Notes: generated by a model not told the origin, from the letters alone. A stretch of DNA of 64,000 bases from Micromonospora sp. WMMD1082 (GCF_029626175.1 NZ_JARUBM010000002.1:2993001-3057000), one strand, 5' to 3'. Positions 42,232 to 51,099 are shown, counted from the stretch's first letter. Translations and numbers: made by a program.

Positions 42232-42570
42232 AAATCCCACACGTGCTATGTCCTTGCCGGCACCACGCCTGTCCTGGTTCACAATACAAACCCGGGCTGC
42301 GATGTACCATTGCCAACGCAGAAGGTTGGCCCCACGCAAAGGCTTACCAATGCGCAGGCGGCAGATTTGGCGGCGTATAATGGGTATCGACCGACAAATC
42401 AAATGCTCAGAGGTGAGAAGATCTTTACGAATGGTAAGCAATACATCGTGCAAGACACTACGTCGCACATCGGCGGCACTTGGAAGATTGCGAGGTCGCC
42501 GGGCGCGTTGAATAGCAAGTCCTCACGAACTGCGACCACTGATGCACTGCTGACTCCCATTGGGGGTTGA
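42232..42570 (+). pseudogene. Orphan Rhs toxin tip (HINT end plus toxin domain), no start codon
   Basis: An open frame begins right after a stop at 42229 and reads SHTCYVLAGTTPVLVHNTNP, then GCDVPL. This repeats the HINT end of the large Rhs gene (HTYYVLAGKTPVLVHNTSGCDVPL). A different toxin follows: LTNAQAADLAAYNGYRPTNQ, FTNGKQYIVQDTTSHIGG, WKIARSPGALNSKSSR, which resembles the Ntox21-like toxin C-terminal domain (moderate confidence). There is no ATG/GTG with a ribosome site, so it is probably silent until recombined onto the Rhs core. Its immunity gene follows at once. Confidence 0.75.
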
Positions 42571-42573
42571 TCA

Positions 42574-42867
42574 ATGACGGACGGTAGCACCGGTTGTGAC
42601 CAGGGGCTTTACCGGAAGTACTACTGGAGCGTCGACATTCCTGGACTTAGCGAAGAACGGGCTGAATCGCTTGTGGCTTACTGTCCCGAGTTGCCTGGGA
42701 CCGTGGTCGATCCGAGGCAATGGTTCACCGTCCATATGGATCGGGATACAGCAAAGGTGCTGAGGAACGCTCTACTTAGTCTAGGGCCAGATAGTATCGG
42801 TGTTGGTTTGAGGGAAAGCGTAGATGACTGGCTTGACTCGATAGGCCCCGAGGTGCATGACGAATGA
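42574..42867 (+). CDS. Probable immunity protein for the orphan toxin tip
   Basis: 97 residues from ATG 42574, three bases after the toxin-tip stop. It is acidic, as immunity proteins often are, with YWSVDIPGLSEERAESLVAY and VDPRQWFTVHMDRDTAKVLR, then GVGLRESVDDWLDSIGPEVH. No family recognised; the role rests on position. Base composition is lower in G+C than the chromosome around it. Confidence 0.65.
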   Translation: MTDGSTGCDQGLYRKYYWSVDIPGLSEERAESLVAYCPELPGTVVDPRQWFTVHMDRDTAKVLRNALLSLGPDSIGVGLRESVDDWLDSIGPEVHDE

Positions 42868-42880
42868 CTTTCGTGACTGA

Positions 42881-43015
42881 TCAGGTGGTGGCTACGGCGG
42901 TGGGTAGCCAGGGACGGCCGGCGGCGAGTTCGGTGAGGGCTTCATGATGTTGCGGCCGTGTGCGGTGGCGGTGGCGAGGTAGGAGCGGATCAACGCGAAT
43001 TGCTGGGCTCCGTGA
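42881..43015 (-). pseudogene. Remnant of an IS66-like transposase C-terminus
   Basis: In one minus-strand frame AQQFALIRSYLATATAHG is seen, continuing after a frameshift as HEALTELAAGRPWLPTAV. Together they resemble the IS66 transposase end (RSYxSTAxKHGxxxxDALTxL). Only this fragment remains. Confidence 0.5.
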
Positions 43016-43259
43016 CCCGGCGGCTGCCGGTGTTCGCCAAGCAGGCGTGGCGGCAGCGGTTGGCGGCGGTGTGCGCCGTACACGCCCGGCTGGGGCCGGC
43101 GTCACTGGTGCTCTACGACGTCTCCACTCTCTACTTCGAGACCGACACCGGTGACGGGTTCCGCGAACCCGGGTTCTCCAAGGAACGTCGTCTGGAGCCG
43201 CAGATCACCATCGGGCTGCTCACCGATGCCACGGGCTTTCCACTGATGGTCGAGGGGGG
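42998..43259 (+). pseudogene. Remnant of an IS1634-like transposase
   Basis: LVLYDVSTLYFETDTGDGFR, EPGFSKERRLEPQITIGLLT and DATGFPLMVE match the catalytic core region of IS1634-type DDE transposases. The frame loses its similarity at a run of seven G (about 43254), and both ends of the gene are missing. A short fragment SSAATRAALKRLGSVLGR (to about 43318) may belong to a further broken gene. Confidence 0.65.
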
Positions 43260-43351
43260 GTGTCGTCGGCGGCCACCCGCGCCGCCCTCAAGCGGCTCGG
43301 CAGCGTACTGGGCCGGTGACCGCCGCGCGCTGCTGGTGCCACACGGGTCCG

Positions 43352-43609
43352 CTACCGGTCGGCGTAGTGGTAGCGGCAGGCGATGATCTGGACGTCGTCC
43401 TTGGTGATCCGGTACACCAGCCGGTGTTCGCGGTCGATCCGGCGGGACCAGAAGTCGGACAGTTCTCCCCGCAGGGGTTCCGGCTTGCCGATGCCCTCGT
43501 AGCCGTTGCGTATCACGTCCGCGATGAGGTCGTTGATGCGCTTGACCAGTTTGCGGTCGGTGTGGCTGACGTACTGGCTCCAGGCTGTCGCGGTGAAGAC
43601 CAGCCTCAC
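43352..43609 (-). CDS. yoeB: YoeB/Txe-family toxin (ribosome-dependent mRNA endonuclease)
   Basis: 85 residues. The family pattern is complete: MRLVFTATAWSQYVSHTDRK, LIADVIRNGYEGIGKPEPLR, GELSDFWSRRIDREHRLVY and the C-terminal CRYHYADR, where the His/Tyr are catalytic. It cuts mRNA in the ribosomal A site when freed from YefM. It overlaps the antitoxin gene by 4 bp. Confidence 0.93.
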   Translation of the reverse strand: MRLVFTATAWSQYVSHTDRKLVKRINDLIADVIRNGYEGIGKPEPLRGELSDFWSRRIDREHRLVYRITKDDVQIIACRYHYADR

Positions 43610-43881
43610 GCGACGTCCCGCCGGGCATCCGGGTCCGTCAGCTCCCGCTCGGCCGTGTCGCCCTGCTCAAGCTCGGCGATCGACCGGCGCAGCGCTGCGG
43701 CGTTGCTGGGGCTGCGCAGGAGGTACTCGGTTTCCTTCATCGACTCGTACTCGGCGAGCGACACGATCACCACCGGCTCGTGGCCAGAACGGGTCACGAC
43801 GACTTCCTCGGCGTCGTTGATGACGCTGTCGAGTTCGGCGGCCAGGTTCTGGCGTAGCTGGGTGAAGTTCACGGTCCGCAT
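43606..43881 (-). CDS. yefM: YefM/Phd-family antitoxin
   Basis: 91 residues from the ATG at MRTVNFTQLRQNLA, with GGAGG five bases upstream. The N-terminal Phd/YefM DNA-binding fold (LRQNLAAELDSVINDAEEVV, VTRSGHEPVVIVSLAEYESM) and the toxin-binding tail (TEYLLRSPSNAAALRRSIAE) are complete. It neutralises YoeB and represses its own operon. Confidence 0.93.
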   Translation of the reverse strand: MRTVNFTQLRQNLAAELDSVINDAEEVVVTRSGHEPVVIVSLAEYESMKETEYLLRSPSNAAALRRSIAELEQGDTAERELTDPDARRDVA

Positions 43882-43985
43882 GACCACCTCCAGGGCAGGT
43901 ACAGAAAACTGTACCTCAGGCGGATCTGCCTCACTCCTGGTCGATGCTGTACTTCGCTGCTGTACGAGCCGTGCTGACGAAGCAA

Positions 43986-44007
43986 GCGACCCCGCGAAGG
44001 GTCGCTG
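43986..44007. terminator. Perfect 8-bp hairpin
   Basis: AGCGACCC (43986-43993) pairs exactly with GGGTCGCT (44000-44007) around CGCGAA. It lies upstream of yefM and next to the tRNA-like remnant; no U-run follows. It may end transcription through the tRNA remnant. Confidence 0.4.
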
Positions 44008-44021
44008 ACCTGCGGGAAAGT

Positions 44022-44083
44022 GGGCCGCCAGGGACTCGAACCCTGAACCTATGGATTAAAAGACCGAATCCCCGGCGGCCCAC
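44022..44083 (-). tRNA. Degenerate tRNA-Lys-like sequence (D arm missing); possible attachment-site remnant
   Basis: On the minus strand the 3' part looks like a tRNA: CTTTTAA anticodon loop (TTT, Lys), T arm CAGGG-TTCGAGT-CCCTG and acceptor GCGGCCC-A pairing with GGGCCGC. But only about 12 nt lie between the acceptor and the anticodon loop, so the D arm is deleted, and the anticodon stem pairs poorly. It is not a working tRNA. Such 3' tRNA pieces are left where integrative elements insert. Confidence 0.5.
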
Positions 44084-44095
44084 TCCCACATACAT

Positions 44096-44734
44096 CACAG
44101 TATCAAAGTCGAGTCGATCTGTCCAGGGGGCAGCCCGTCAGTCCAGCCGTGTTTGCGCTGGTCCAGCTGATGCTCACCGAGGGCGACGCGCCGCGTGGTG
44201 GCAGACCTTGGCCCAAATCCAGCATTCCTGTGGTGCATCCGTCCACCGTCGGGCACGTCCGAGCACCCACGGAGCGCCCACGGTCGGTCGTCGCATCACT
44301 GTGATAGCTGGCGAGATGATCAACGACAGCGAGGTCTTTGCACAGAGATTCAAGTAGGCGCACATCCATCTCCGCCGCACATCGTGACGCGTGGGAGTCA
44401 GCGTCGTAGGGGGCCAGCCTGGGAAAGGGTTCCGCACGGCGATCTGCTCGTCTGCCCTCGTCTGTAGCGCATTGCGTTCCGTGACATGGAGTTGGTCTCG
44501 TAGGCCTGAGCCCGCGGAGACGGCACCCGGCTCGGATTACTCACCCCGCTGGCGCGGCGCGACAGCGGGGCCCCGCTCTCGGCCCGCCGGGCCGGGTCCA
44601 CGCGTCCGGCATACTGGACGGTGTCCGTCGGCCTGCCGGGGCACCCGGCGAAACTCGCCCAAGATTTATTGTCGTTCGGTCGTGATCTGGGGCTCAAGGA
44701 GTAAGACCCAGTCCACGAGCGCCAAGGAGCACCG
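44096..44734. other. Non-coding gap, about 640 bp
   Basis: I see no credible gene on either strand; the short open frames lack ribosome sites and protein-like content. An AAGGAG ribosome site for the next gene is at 44724-44729. Confidence 0.45.
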
Positions 44735-45880
44735 ATGCGAACCGACAACACCTTCCCCGGCTCCGACGACGACATGCCGTTCGACGACACACTCGCCGAC
44801 GAGGCTGTGGACGCTGCCGACGACCCGTGTCCCCGCGCCGACGGCGACGGCACCGATCCGTTCTCCGCGCTGCCGTATCCGCAACGCGAGCCCCGGCTCG
44901 CGGCCGACGGGGGAGACTTCGCCCTGACGCTTGGCGACGACTATGCCGCGAAGTTCGCCGCGGCGGCGGCATCCCGCTTCATGACCGAGAACGGTGCGGC
45001 CGCGCAGGCGACGCGGGGCAGCTTTCGGCGCTCGACGGCCATCACCTCCAACAAGCCCTTCGACGTCGACGTCATCTATGTGCTTACGCCGCCCGCCACG
45101 GACCACGAGGACCACACGAGCCGCCTGATCCAACTGCTCAAGCACTGGAGGCACGCGGCAGACGGACGGTCGAAGACCACCACGCGCATCGAGCTGAAGG
45201 TCTCGATGCCGCGGGTCAGCAACCGCAGCTGGTGGGATGACGCGTCGACCAGCGTGGCCGGCTGGATCGCATCCCGGGCCGTTCATGCAGCTCTGCATGC
45301 TCGCGAGGCGGTCGTCCAGGAAGACCAGGAAAGCGGCAGGGCCGTCGTGTCCAGCTACGTGTCGCAGTGGCTAGGACTCAAGCCCACCGTGGCGATGGTC
45401 GAAGCCGCCGGTAACGCGTTGCTGCAGGCGCCGCTGGATCCGTACGACCCCAGCCCTGACAGCGCGATCGTCAAGCGGCTGCGCAGCGCCACCCTTCTGC
45501 AGCGCCGCGCCTGGCGCCCGATCGGCGAGACGTGGCTACGCGGCCGCCGCGTGGACTCCCTCGATCGTCCCCTGCGCCGTTGTGCCGACGACCAGGTGCT
45601 CACCGTCGCCGATACCGTGAGGGTCGACGACCGGCACGATGTCGACCTGAACGGCGGGCAGGACCAGCGCATCCCCCGTGTGCTGACCCAGCTGCGCGAC
45701 GACGAACGCGACGTGGCGATGGCCTATGCGCACGATGAGACCGCCACCTGGGCCGCCGCAGCCCGCGCCTGCGGCCGTCCCGAGGCATTCGGCGAGCGGG
45801 TCCGCCGCAAGCTGCTGCGGCTCGGCAAGAACCTCACCGTCCGGCTCACGCAGCAGCACGCCGTTCCGCGTGCGGCGTGA
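44735..45880 (+). CDS. Hypothetical protein with sigma-region-4-like C-terminus
   Basis: 381 residues from ATG 44735 with AAGGAG six bases upstream. The first 60 residues are acidic and probably disordered. The middle has strand/helix pattern PFDVDVIYVLTPPATDHEDH and TTTRIELKVSMPRVSNRSWW. The last 70 residues (IPRVLTQLRDDERDVAMAYA, TWAAAARACGRPEAFGERVR, RKLLRLG) read like a sigma-factor region-4/LuxR-type HTH, where DExxV and RVRRKLxRL are the usual marks. I do not recognise the full protein. Confidence 0.65.
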   Translation: MRTDNTFPGSDDDMPFDDTLADEAVDAADDPCPRADGDGTDPFSALPYPQREPRLAADGGDFALTLGDDYAAKFAAAAASRFMTENGAAAQATRGSFRRSTAITSNKPFDVDVIYVLTPPATDHEDHTSRLIQLLKHWRHAADGRSKTTTRIELKVSMPRVSNRSWWDDASTSVAGWIASRAVHAALHAREAVVQEDQESGRAVVSSYVSQWLGLKPTVAMVEAAGNALLQAPLDPYDPSPDSAIVKRLRSATLLQRRAWRPIGETWLRGRRVDSLDRPLRRCADDQVLTVADTVRVDDRHDVDLNGGQDQRIPRVLTQLRDDERDVAMAYAHDETATWAAAARACGRPEAFGERVRRKLLRLGKNLTVRLTQQHAVPRAA

Positions 45881-46007
45881 CTTCCGGTCGAGCCCGGACG
45901 GGCGCACCGGAAGGTTGATACTGACCAAGGTTTGTGCCTGTACGGCCGGATCCGGCGCTGAGAGGTAGATGTACTCGCCGCCGCGCCCGATGAGGAGTGC
46001 CACCGTC

Positions 46008-46313
46008 ATGACCGCCTCGCACCACGACGACACGCCCTGCCTTAAGACGACGGGGCAGGCGTGGGTGCCGGACCTCGGCCCCGTACCACCGCGCAGTGAC
46101 CAACACACCGCGGCCCGGCCCGCGGACCACGACCCCGGGGCACTGCTGAGCATGCGCGCCACGATGGTGCTGCTGCTGGCCGCCTTCACCGGGATCATCG
46201 CCGGCGTACTCGCAATTCTGGCCGGCCATTCGCTCCCCGCTGCCACACTCGTCGGCGGGACAGCGGCCGGCGGTGCGCTCGCGTTGTTCCACTCCCTAAT
46301 CGAGCGGCCATAG
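46008..46313 (+). CDS. Small membrane protein, hypothetical
   Basis: 101 residues from ATG 46008 (GAGGAG upstream); the frame extends 13 codons further. A polar N-terminal half leads to two hydrophobic helices (TMVLLLAAFTGIIAGVLAIL and PAATLVGGTAAGGALALF). No family recognised. Confidence 0.6.
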   Translation: MTASHHDDTPCLKTTGQAWVPDLGPVPPRSDQHTAARPADHDPGALLSMRATMVLLLAAFTGIIAGVLAILAGHSLPAATLVGGTAAGGALALFHSLIERP

Positions 46314-46736
46314 CCGAAGCCTGCGGCATGGCCTCCAGCATCCCCGGTCATTCGGGGTTCGGTGCTACAAGTTGGGAGGTCCATCGAACGATTTCTGCCA
46401 GGCTGCCACCGGCGTCACTTACCGTTGCCGCGCAACCCTGAGCGGCGGCGATTGTTGTGTCGGTGTCACTCCCGGAAACGGCATTGTGTGCTGCCCCGAC
46501 CTGCGCGGGTGGTGGTGACCCGGAGTGCGGCGTACAGCTCCGAGTGCAGAGATAGGTACGGCTGCAAGTACACACCGGCACCGAGTTCGGTCTACGTCCG
46601 GCGACCCGCCGCCTAGTCTGGCGGCGATCGAGTCGGTGACGTTGGGTGATGCTGTTGCCGAGCCCAGCCGACACCTCAGCGTGCGGATGTGGCCGAGATG
46701 AGTGCGCGTCCCTAAGATTCACCACAAGGGGGAACG
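46314..46736. other. Non-coding gap, about 420 bp
   Basis: Nothing supportable was seen; it contains Cys-codon-rich short frames without ribosome sites. The start may include the 3' end of the frameshifted gene that follows (to 46712). Confidence 0.4.
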
Positions 46737-47261
46737 TTAATTAGAGAATCTCGCGTCACGGTCACGGTCAAGGTGTGAAGCACTTTCACCGGAAGTTGAT
46801 TGGCAAACCAATAGCCTTCGCTTCCATCCGTTGCCAAGACCTCGGACTCCGCCCAGAAAGTCACTGTCCTCCTTCGTGAGGTAGAAGATTCTGACAATAT
46901 AACCCGCCCCGGCGTCGTCCTTGCCGCCGACCGTTGATTCTCGCGTCCACACACCGTCTGGTCGGTGATCAGCCTTCGCGAAAGCGAAGTTCTTGTATGG
47001 CGACTCGTAAGATAGCCATAAATCATAACCGTCCAGGACGGGAGCGGAGCCGACGAACCTCGCGCATCTCGCAACCATTCCGTCGTTTGGCGAGGTTACG
47101 ATGATCGCAGGTTGACCCGAACCCGCCGTCGAAGGCTTCTTGATTTCGGTGACAACCATCATGACTGTTGCCGTGATCGTAGCAAGACCAACCAGAGCGC
47201 CTCCGATGGCCCTCGCGTGGCTACGCATCCAGGATGCAGTCGCTGATACCTCAGCCATCAA
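46737..47261 (-). CDS. Hypothetical single-pass membrane protein, probable frameshift near its end
   Basis: 174 residues. A cytoplasmic N-terminus is followed by one helix (AIGGALVGLATITATVMMVV) and an extracellular domain (ARCARFVGSAPVLDGYDLWL, AGAGYIVRIFYLTKEDSDFL). After about residue 130 the reading looks wrong (CQSTSGESASHLDRDRDA), while another frame gives WFANQLPVKVLHTLTVTVTR and runs to 46712, which is much more protein-like. So one base is probably lost or gained between 46815 and 46860. Confidence 0.55.
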   Translation of the reverse strand: MMAEVSATASWMRSHARAIGGALVGLATITATVMMVVTEIKKPSTAGSGQPAIIVTSPNDGMVARCARFVGSAPVLDGYDLWLSYESPYKNFAFAKADHRPDGVWTRESTVGGKDDAGAGYIVRIFYLTKEDSDFLGGVRGLGNGWKRRLLVCQSTSGESASHLDRDRDARFSN

Positions 47262-47736
47262 TCCAACCTACTCAAAATCGGAAATGTTAAAGTTGTGCGC
47301 GTTGACTACAAATCCGCGAAAAGGTCTGGCATCCGCTCAGCTGGGAAGCCCTAATCCACCCGCTCGGCAAAGCTTGTACAGGCGCTCACGTGAACCAATT
47401 TGATGGACCTAGATGATACGTCGCTGGCGCCGACGCCATCGACCTACGGCGAGGAAGCGTAGCGGGATCCTCCGACATACCTGGTTCCTCGAGAAGTGGT
47501 GATACCACTGCGAGACGCCAGCTACGTGCCCGGGCCAGCTGCGTGGTCGTGGCCAATGAGCCTTAGTCGGACGCGAGTGGCCGTCAAGCTCCGGCGCGCC
47601 GCTCTCCACATTGTTCGGTGCAGTCGCGTAGGGTGATGGATCGCGCCACTGCAATGGAACACCTTCTCGCCGGCATAGCTCTCCTCTCGACCCAGCTCCG
47701 GATATCCGTCCGGGGCCGGCTACGGAAGGAGTTTCG
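47262..47736. other. Non-coding gap, 475 bp
   Basis: Lower in G+C than average up to about 47420. I see no gene. The end (47722-47731) carries the GGAAGGAG ribosome site of the next small gene. Confidence 0.4.
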
Positions 47737-47934
47737 GTGAGGAAGCAGAACGACGACCCGGCAGTGCCGGATCGAGACCTGCTTCGGCCTTGGCTTGTAC
47801 TGAGGTTGGTGTTGGATCTGGCCGCTCTCGGGGCGGATGTCCAGCACCACCAAGACCTCGCCTACATCTTCAAGGCCTCGGTGGTGCTCGGACAGACAGC
47901 GGCGGACTGGGTGGCGAACCGTACCCGTCGCTGA
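47737..47934 (+). CDS. Small hypothetical protein
   Basis: 65 residues from GTG 47737 with GGAAGGAG nine bases upstream. The sequence is helical: LLRPWLVLRLVLDLAALGAD, QHHQDLAYIFKASVVLGQTA. It is bounded by a good ribosome site and a strong terminator, which support a real short transcription unit. No function recognised. Confidence 0.55.
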   Translation: MRKQNDDPAVPDRDLLRPWLVLRLVLDLAALGADVQHHQDLAYIFKASVVLGQTAADWVANRTRR

Positions 47935-47945
47935 TCTGACGGGGT

Positions 47946-47979
47946 CCGGGGGTGGAAGGCTGTTGCTTTCCGCCCCCGG
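47946..47979 (+). terminator. Strong GC hairpin after the small gene
   Basis: CCGGGGGTGGAAGG (47946-47959) pairs with CTTTCCGCCCCCGG (47966-47979) over 14 positions with two wobble pairs and a 6-base loop. It lies 11 bp after the stop codon. Confidence 0.7.
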
Positions 47980-48638
47980 CTCCAACCGTGCAGTGCAGCC
48001 GACGTTACCACCGATACCTAAAATACTGACACACTGTGTGGCCTCATATTCTTGCGTCGCGTAGTGCGACCTCGAGATGCCGGCTGGGCTCGTAGGCGGC
48101 CATCATGGGCGTCACGCCGTCAAAGACCGCGGCGCACTGCCGGCGGGACTCCGTAGACGCGTGAAATCTGCCGGAGGTGTGCCCGGCTCCCGGACAGCCG
48201 CTGCGGTACTCGCTGCGGTGGGCTACCAGCCCGACCGCCGACGACGCAAGCGATGGCTCGGTCGAGCGTCAGTCAGCCTTCATGGGGCCTTCGCCTTGGT
48301 GAGGTCCTGGGCACGCCCGCTAGCGGAACGGGCGGTACGCGGTTGCGTCGCCGGATAGGAACATGCCCCGCAATCAGCGCCCGGTGGCTGCGCTGTCGCC
48401 GCATATGTTGTCGCAGCATTCGATGTGCTCGCGTACCGACGGCCGGCGGCGGCATCGCCGTGTGTCGACATCGACGATGGTGGTGACAGTACGGTGACCT
48501 TATGTCGTTGGGGCAGTCGATCCGTACGCTGAGAGCCTATGGGTATCGCCTCGGTGGTCCGCAGGGCTGGCACCGGTATCGGTTCGGCGCTGGTAACGAG
48601 TTGTTGAACAGCGTGGGGATCCCGGCTACATGTCGTGT
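47980..48638. other. Non-coding gap, about 660 bp
   Basis: Open frames exist (for example 48077-48358, Arg/Gly-rich) but none has both a ribosome site and protein-like content. It may hold decayed genes. Confidence 0.4.
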
Positions 48639-49247
48639 TTACTTCTGCCGCAGAATCTTCAGGTCGGCGTTCATGCGGGTGGCGACGTCGGCGTCGAGTT
48701 GCGGGCCGTGGGCGAAGGTCCAGCCGCCTTCGCGGAGGTTGTTGATCGTCTGTTTGAGAGCGCGTCGTGCGTACACGACGCTTTCGTCGCTCCAGAGCAC
48801 GGCGGTGCCGTGTGCTGTGGTGTGGCTGTTGCTCACGGCTTCGCCGAGAAGCGTAAGGCAGTTGCTGGCGTCGTCGAGGACACCGACCGCCTCCCACTTG
48901 TCGCGGTGTCCATGCGTAAGTCGGTCGTGATTGAGGCTGACGCATCGCACTGCCTGGGCGAGCGACGCGATGAGCCGGCCGGTGTTCTCCACGCTGACCA
49001 CCGCGGGGGATGCGTCGGCGACCTCGCGCTTCTGCGCGTCGTCCGCCTGCTTGAGGTGGGCTACGAGGTCGGCGAGGTCGACGTTCAGGAGATGGGACCG
49101 AACAAAGGTCTCTTTGCGGATACCGAGCACGGTGGCGTTGTTGGTGACGAGGTCGGCGAGGATGTCTTCGGCGGTGGCCGCCGAGATGTCGAGGCCGTGA
49201 CGGTGTCCTTCCTCGCGTAGCCGCGCGACCGTCTGCTGGAAATTCAT
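48639..49247 (-). CDS. Hypothetical helical protein
   Basis: 202 residues from the ATG at MNFQQTVARLREEGHRHG; an ATG one codon upstream and longer starts are possible. It is largely alpha-helical (ATAEDILADLVTNNATVLGI, LADLVAHLKQADDAQKREVA, ALKQTINNLREGGWTF), with no signal peptide or membrane segment. Family not recognised. Confidence 0.55.
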   Translation of the reverse strand: MNFQQTVARLREEGHRHGLDISAATAEDILADLVTNNATVLGIRKETFVRSHLLNVDLADLVAHLKQADDAQKREVADASPAVVSVENTGRLIASLAQAVRCVSLNHDRLTHGHRDKWEAVGVLDDASNCLTLLGEAVSNSHTTAHGTAVLWSDESVVYARRALKQTINNLREGGWTFAHGPQLDADVATRMNADLKILRQK

Positions 49248-49250
49248 CAT

Positions 49251-49696
49251 CCGACGCACGGGCCCTCCTGCGGTGGCGATCCATCCGCACAATAGCCGGT
49301 CGGAGCGCGGCAGACACAAAGTCGTCCACGGGCGGGACCTGGTCATCGAGCCAAGGACTGACGCAGCCGACAGAGACTGGGCCGCTGAGCCGGGGCTGGG
49401 GCCGCCGCAGAGGTTGATGTCCGCCCTACCACCAACGGGATGGCGGGTCTACGGGGTTGAAGCGATGAAGCGATCGCCTCGTCAGCTCAGCCGGGATCTG
49501 ACCACCCATCTGCGCCACGCTTCAAGCCGCGGCGGGCTCGGAGCGTGTCGAGCGCGACGTTGGTGGGCGTGTAGCGGCGCAGGTAGCAGCGAGTGCGTAC
49601 GTTGACGGCCCAGAGCAGTCGCAGTTTGGCACTCTCCTCTCATCGCACGGATCTTGAGCGAGACAGTGCGTCAGAGAGCGGCCGAACGGGTTGCCG
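49251..49696. other. Non-coding gap, about 445 bp
   Basis: No credible gene seen; probably the promoter region of the 48639-49247 gene plus the 3' end of the 49697-50623 unit. Confidence 0.4.
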
Positions 49697-50623
49697 CTAA
49701 AGCGCCATCGTGGAGGAGGAAGCCGCGTAGGGACGATCGGGCATGTTGTCGAATCGCTCAAACATGCTGACGACTGTCTTGGCAGCGGGTTTGCCTCTGT
49801 GGGCCAGCAGGGCAGCATAGTCGTTGTCCTGGAAGAGGTCGTCCAGGATGCCTTCCCAGTCGTAGTCGGCGGTCGACTCGGGCAGCCGTTCTAGGTCGTC
49901 GTCGAAGACTTCGAGTTCGAGTAGGACGTTGGCGCGGTCGGTCATGAGGTGGAGTGCGACCTCCTCGGCGTTCGTGCGGGGGTGGGGCTCCGCACCGTGG
50001 GCGAGGTCGGCGGCCAGGTTGAGGAACGCCATCCGGAACTGGTCCATCGCCTCGGGAGGCAGGCGTCGGACGAAGGGCGGAAACTCCTCCCAGCCGATCG
50101 GGTCCTTAACGGCCATGCGGATCTCGTCGCTGAGGATCACTGCTGCGGCGTGGAGCAGCCGAGCGGTTCGCGGCGTGATCACGGGGGGCACGCAGTCGTA
50201 GCACTCGGCGCTGTCGCAGGCAGGGCATTCGAGACATCCCTCGCCGCATCTCGTGCAGGTGCCGCATCCGTCGGCGGGGCACCCGTTGGTCGAGAAGCTG
50301 GCGATCCCGGCAGCCGTCCGGCGCCGCAGGTGCCCTGCCAGGGCGTGGCGGTTGCTGCCGAGGGCGTCGAGAATCGAGGTGACCGAGGTGCGGACCGGGC
50401 CCGGCTCGGCGTCGAGTGCGGCGAGCAGCCGGTCGCGGGTCTGCGCCGGCGGATGCCCGGCGGTCAGCAGATTCAACAGGTCCGCGATGGTGTCCGCCCG
50501 TTCGGCAGTCGGGAAGGTGGCCAAGGCCTCCACCGTTTCCCCACCGCCGTGGTCGACGACGGTGAACACCCGATGGGTGCTGGCGGTGTGCTGCGGCAGG
50601 AAGCCGTGATAGATCGTCTTCAT
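49697..50623 (-). CDS. Hypothetical protein with Cys-rich zinc-binding segment
   Basis: 308 residues from the ATG at MKTIYHGFLPQHTASTHRVF, with AGAAGGACC upstream. Near residues 112-145 a dense cysteine cluster (GCPADGCGTCTRCGEGCLEC, then PACDSAECYDC) should bind two or more zinc ions. The C-terminal half is helical and acidic (VLLELEVFDDDLERLPESTA, DYDWEGILDDLFQDNDYAAL). Family and role are unknown. Confidence 0.65.
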   Translation of the reverse strand: MKTIYHGFLPQHTASTHRVFTVVDHGGGETVEALATFPTAERADTIADLLNLLTAGHPPAQTRDRLLAALDAEPGPVRTSVTSILDALGSNRHALAGHLRRRTAAGIASFSTNGCPADGCGTCTRCGEGCLECPACDSAECYDCVPPVITPRTARLLHAAAVILSDEIRMAVKDPIGWEEFPPFVRRLPPEAMDQFRMAFLNLAADLAHGAEPHPRTNAEEVALHLMTDRANVLLELEVFDDDLERLPESTADYDWEGILDDLFQDNDYAALLAHRGKPAAKTVVSMFERFDNMPDRPYAASSSTMAL

Positions 50624-51099
50624 CCAGAGGTCCTTCTAAAGACAGTGACGCCCATGTCGGAGGGCCCGCGAGAAGTGCATGGCGGGCTGCACCTCGCGGT
50701 ACGTCCGCGACGCCGTTGCCCAAGAGGATTCGAGGCTGCCTGCCAGGGTCCGACCCTGGCTGCGTAACCGGCTCATGGATACCAGCTTTCATCCTCCTGG
50801 GCAACCCCAAACTCTGCCGGCTACTAGGCGGGCGACAGGTATCCGGGTGACAGCAAGGAATACAGTCGCGTTCTTCTCGCCTGGCGGCGAGCCCGTGTGC
50901 CGTTGTGGCCGCGCGTCCGCCACCACCGATGCGATGCGTGACGTCGATGCCCGGGGCGGGGCCGGCTGATGTGTGTCCGGTCGTCGGTCCAGGTCATGCT
51001 TGGACCGACGACAGCCCTCATCTACCCCGTCCGCGCTGCGAGGCGTCGGGACCGGCCGGAATGCCGGTGTGGGGTGGCGCTGGCGGGTAGCCTCCCTTG
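50624..51099. other. Non-coding gap, 476 bp
   Basis: Divergent upstream region of the Cys-rich gene and the NUDIX gene. I see no credible gene or RNA. Confidence 0.4.

Noticed and set aside
48502..48930. 142-residue plus frame starting MSLGQSIRTLRAYGYR
   Set aside because: No ribosome site, and its second half is antisense to the better supported 48639-49247 gene.
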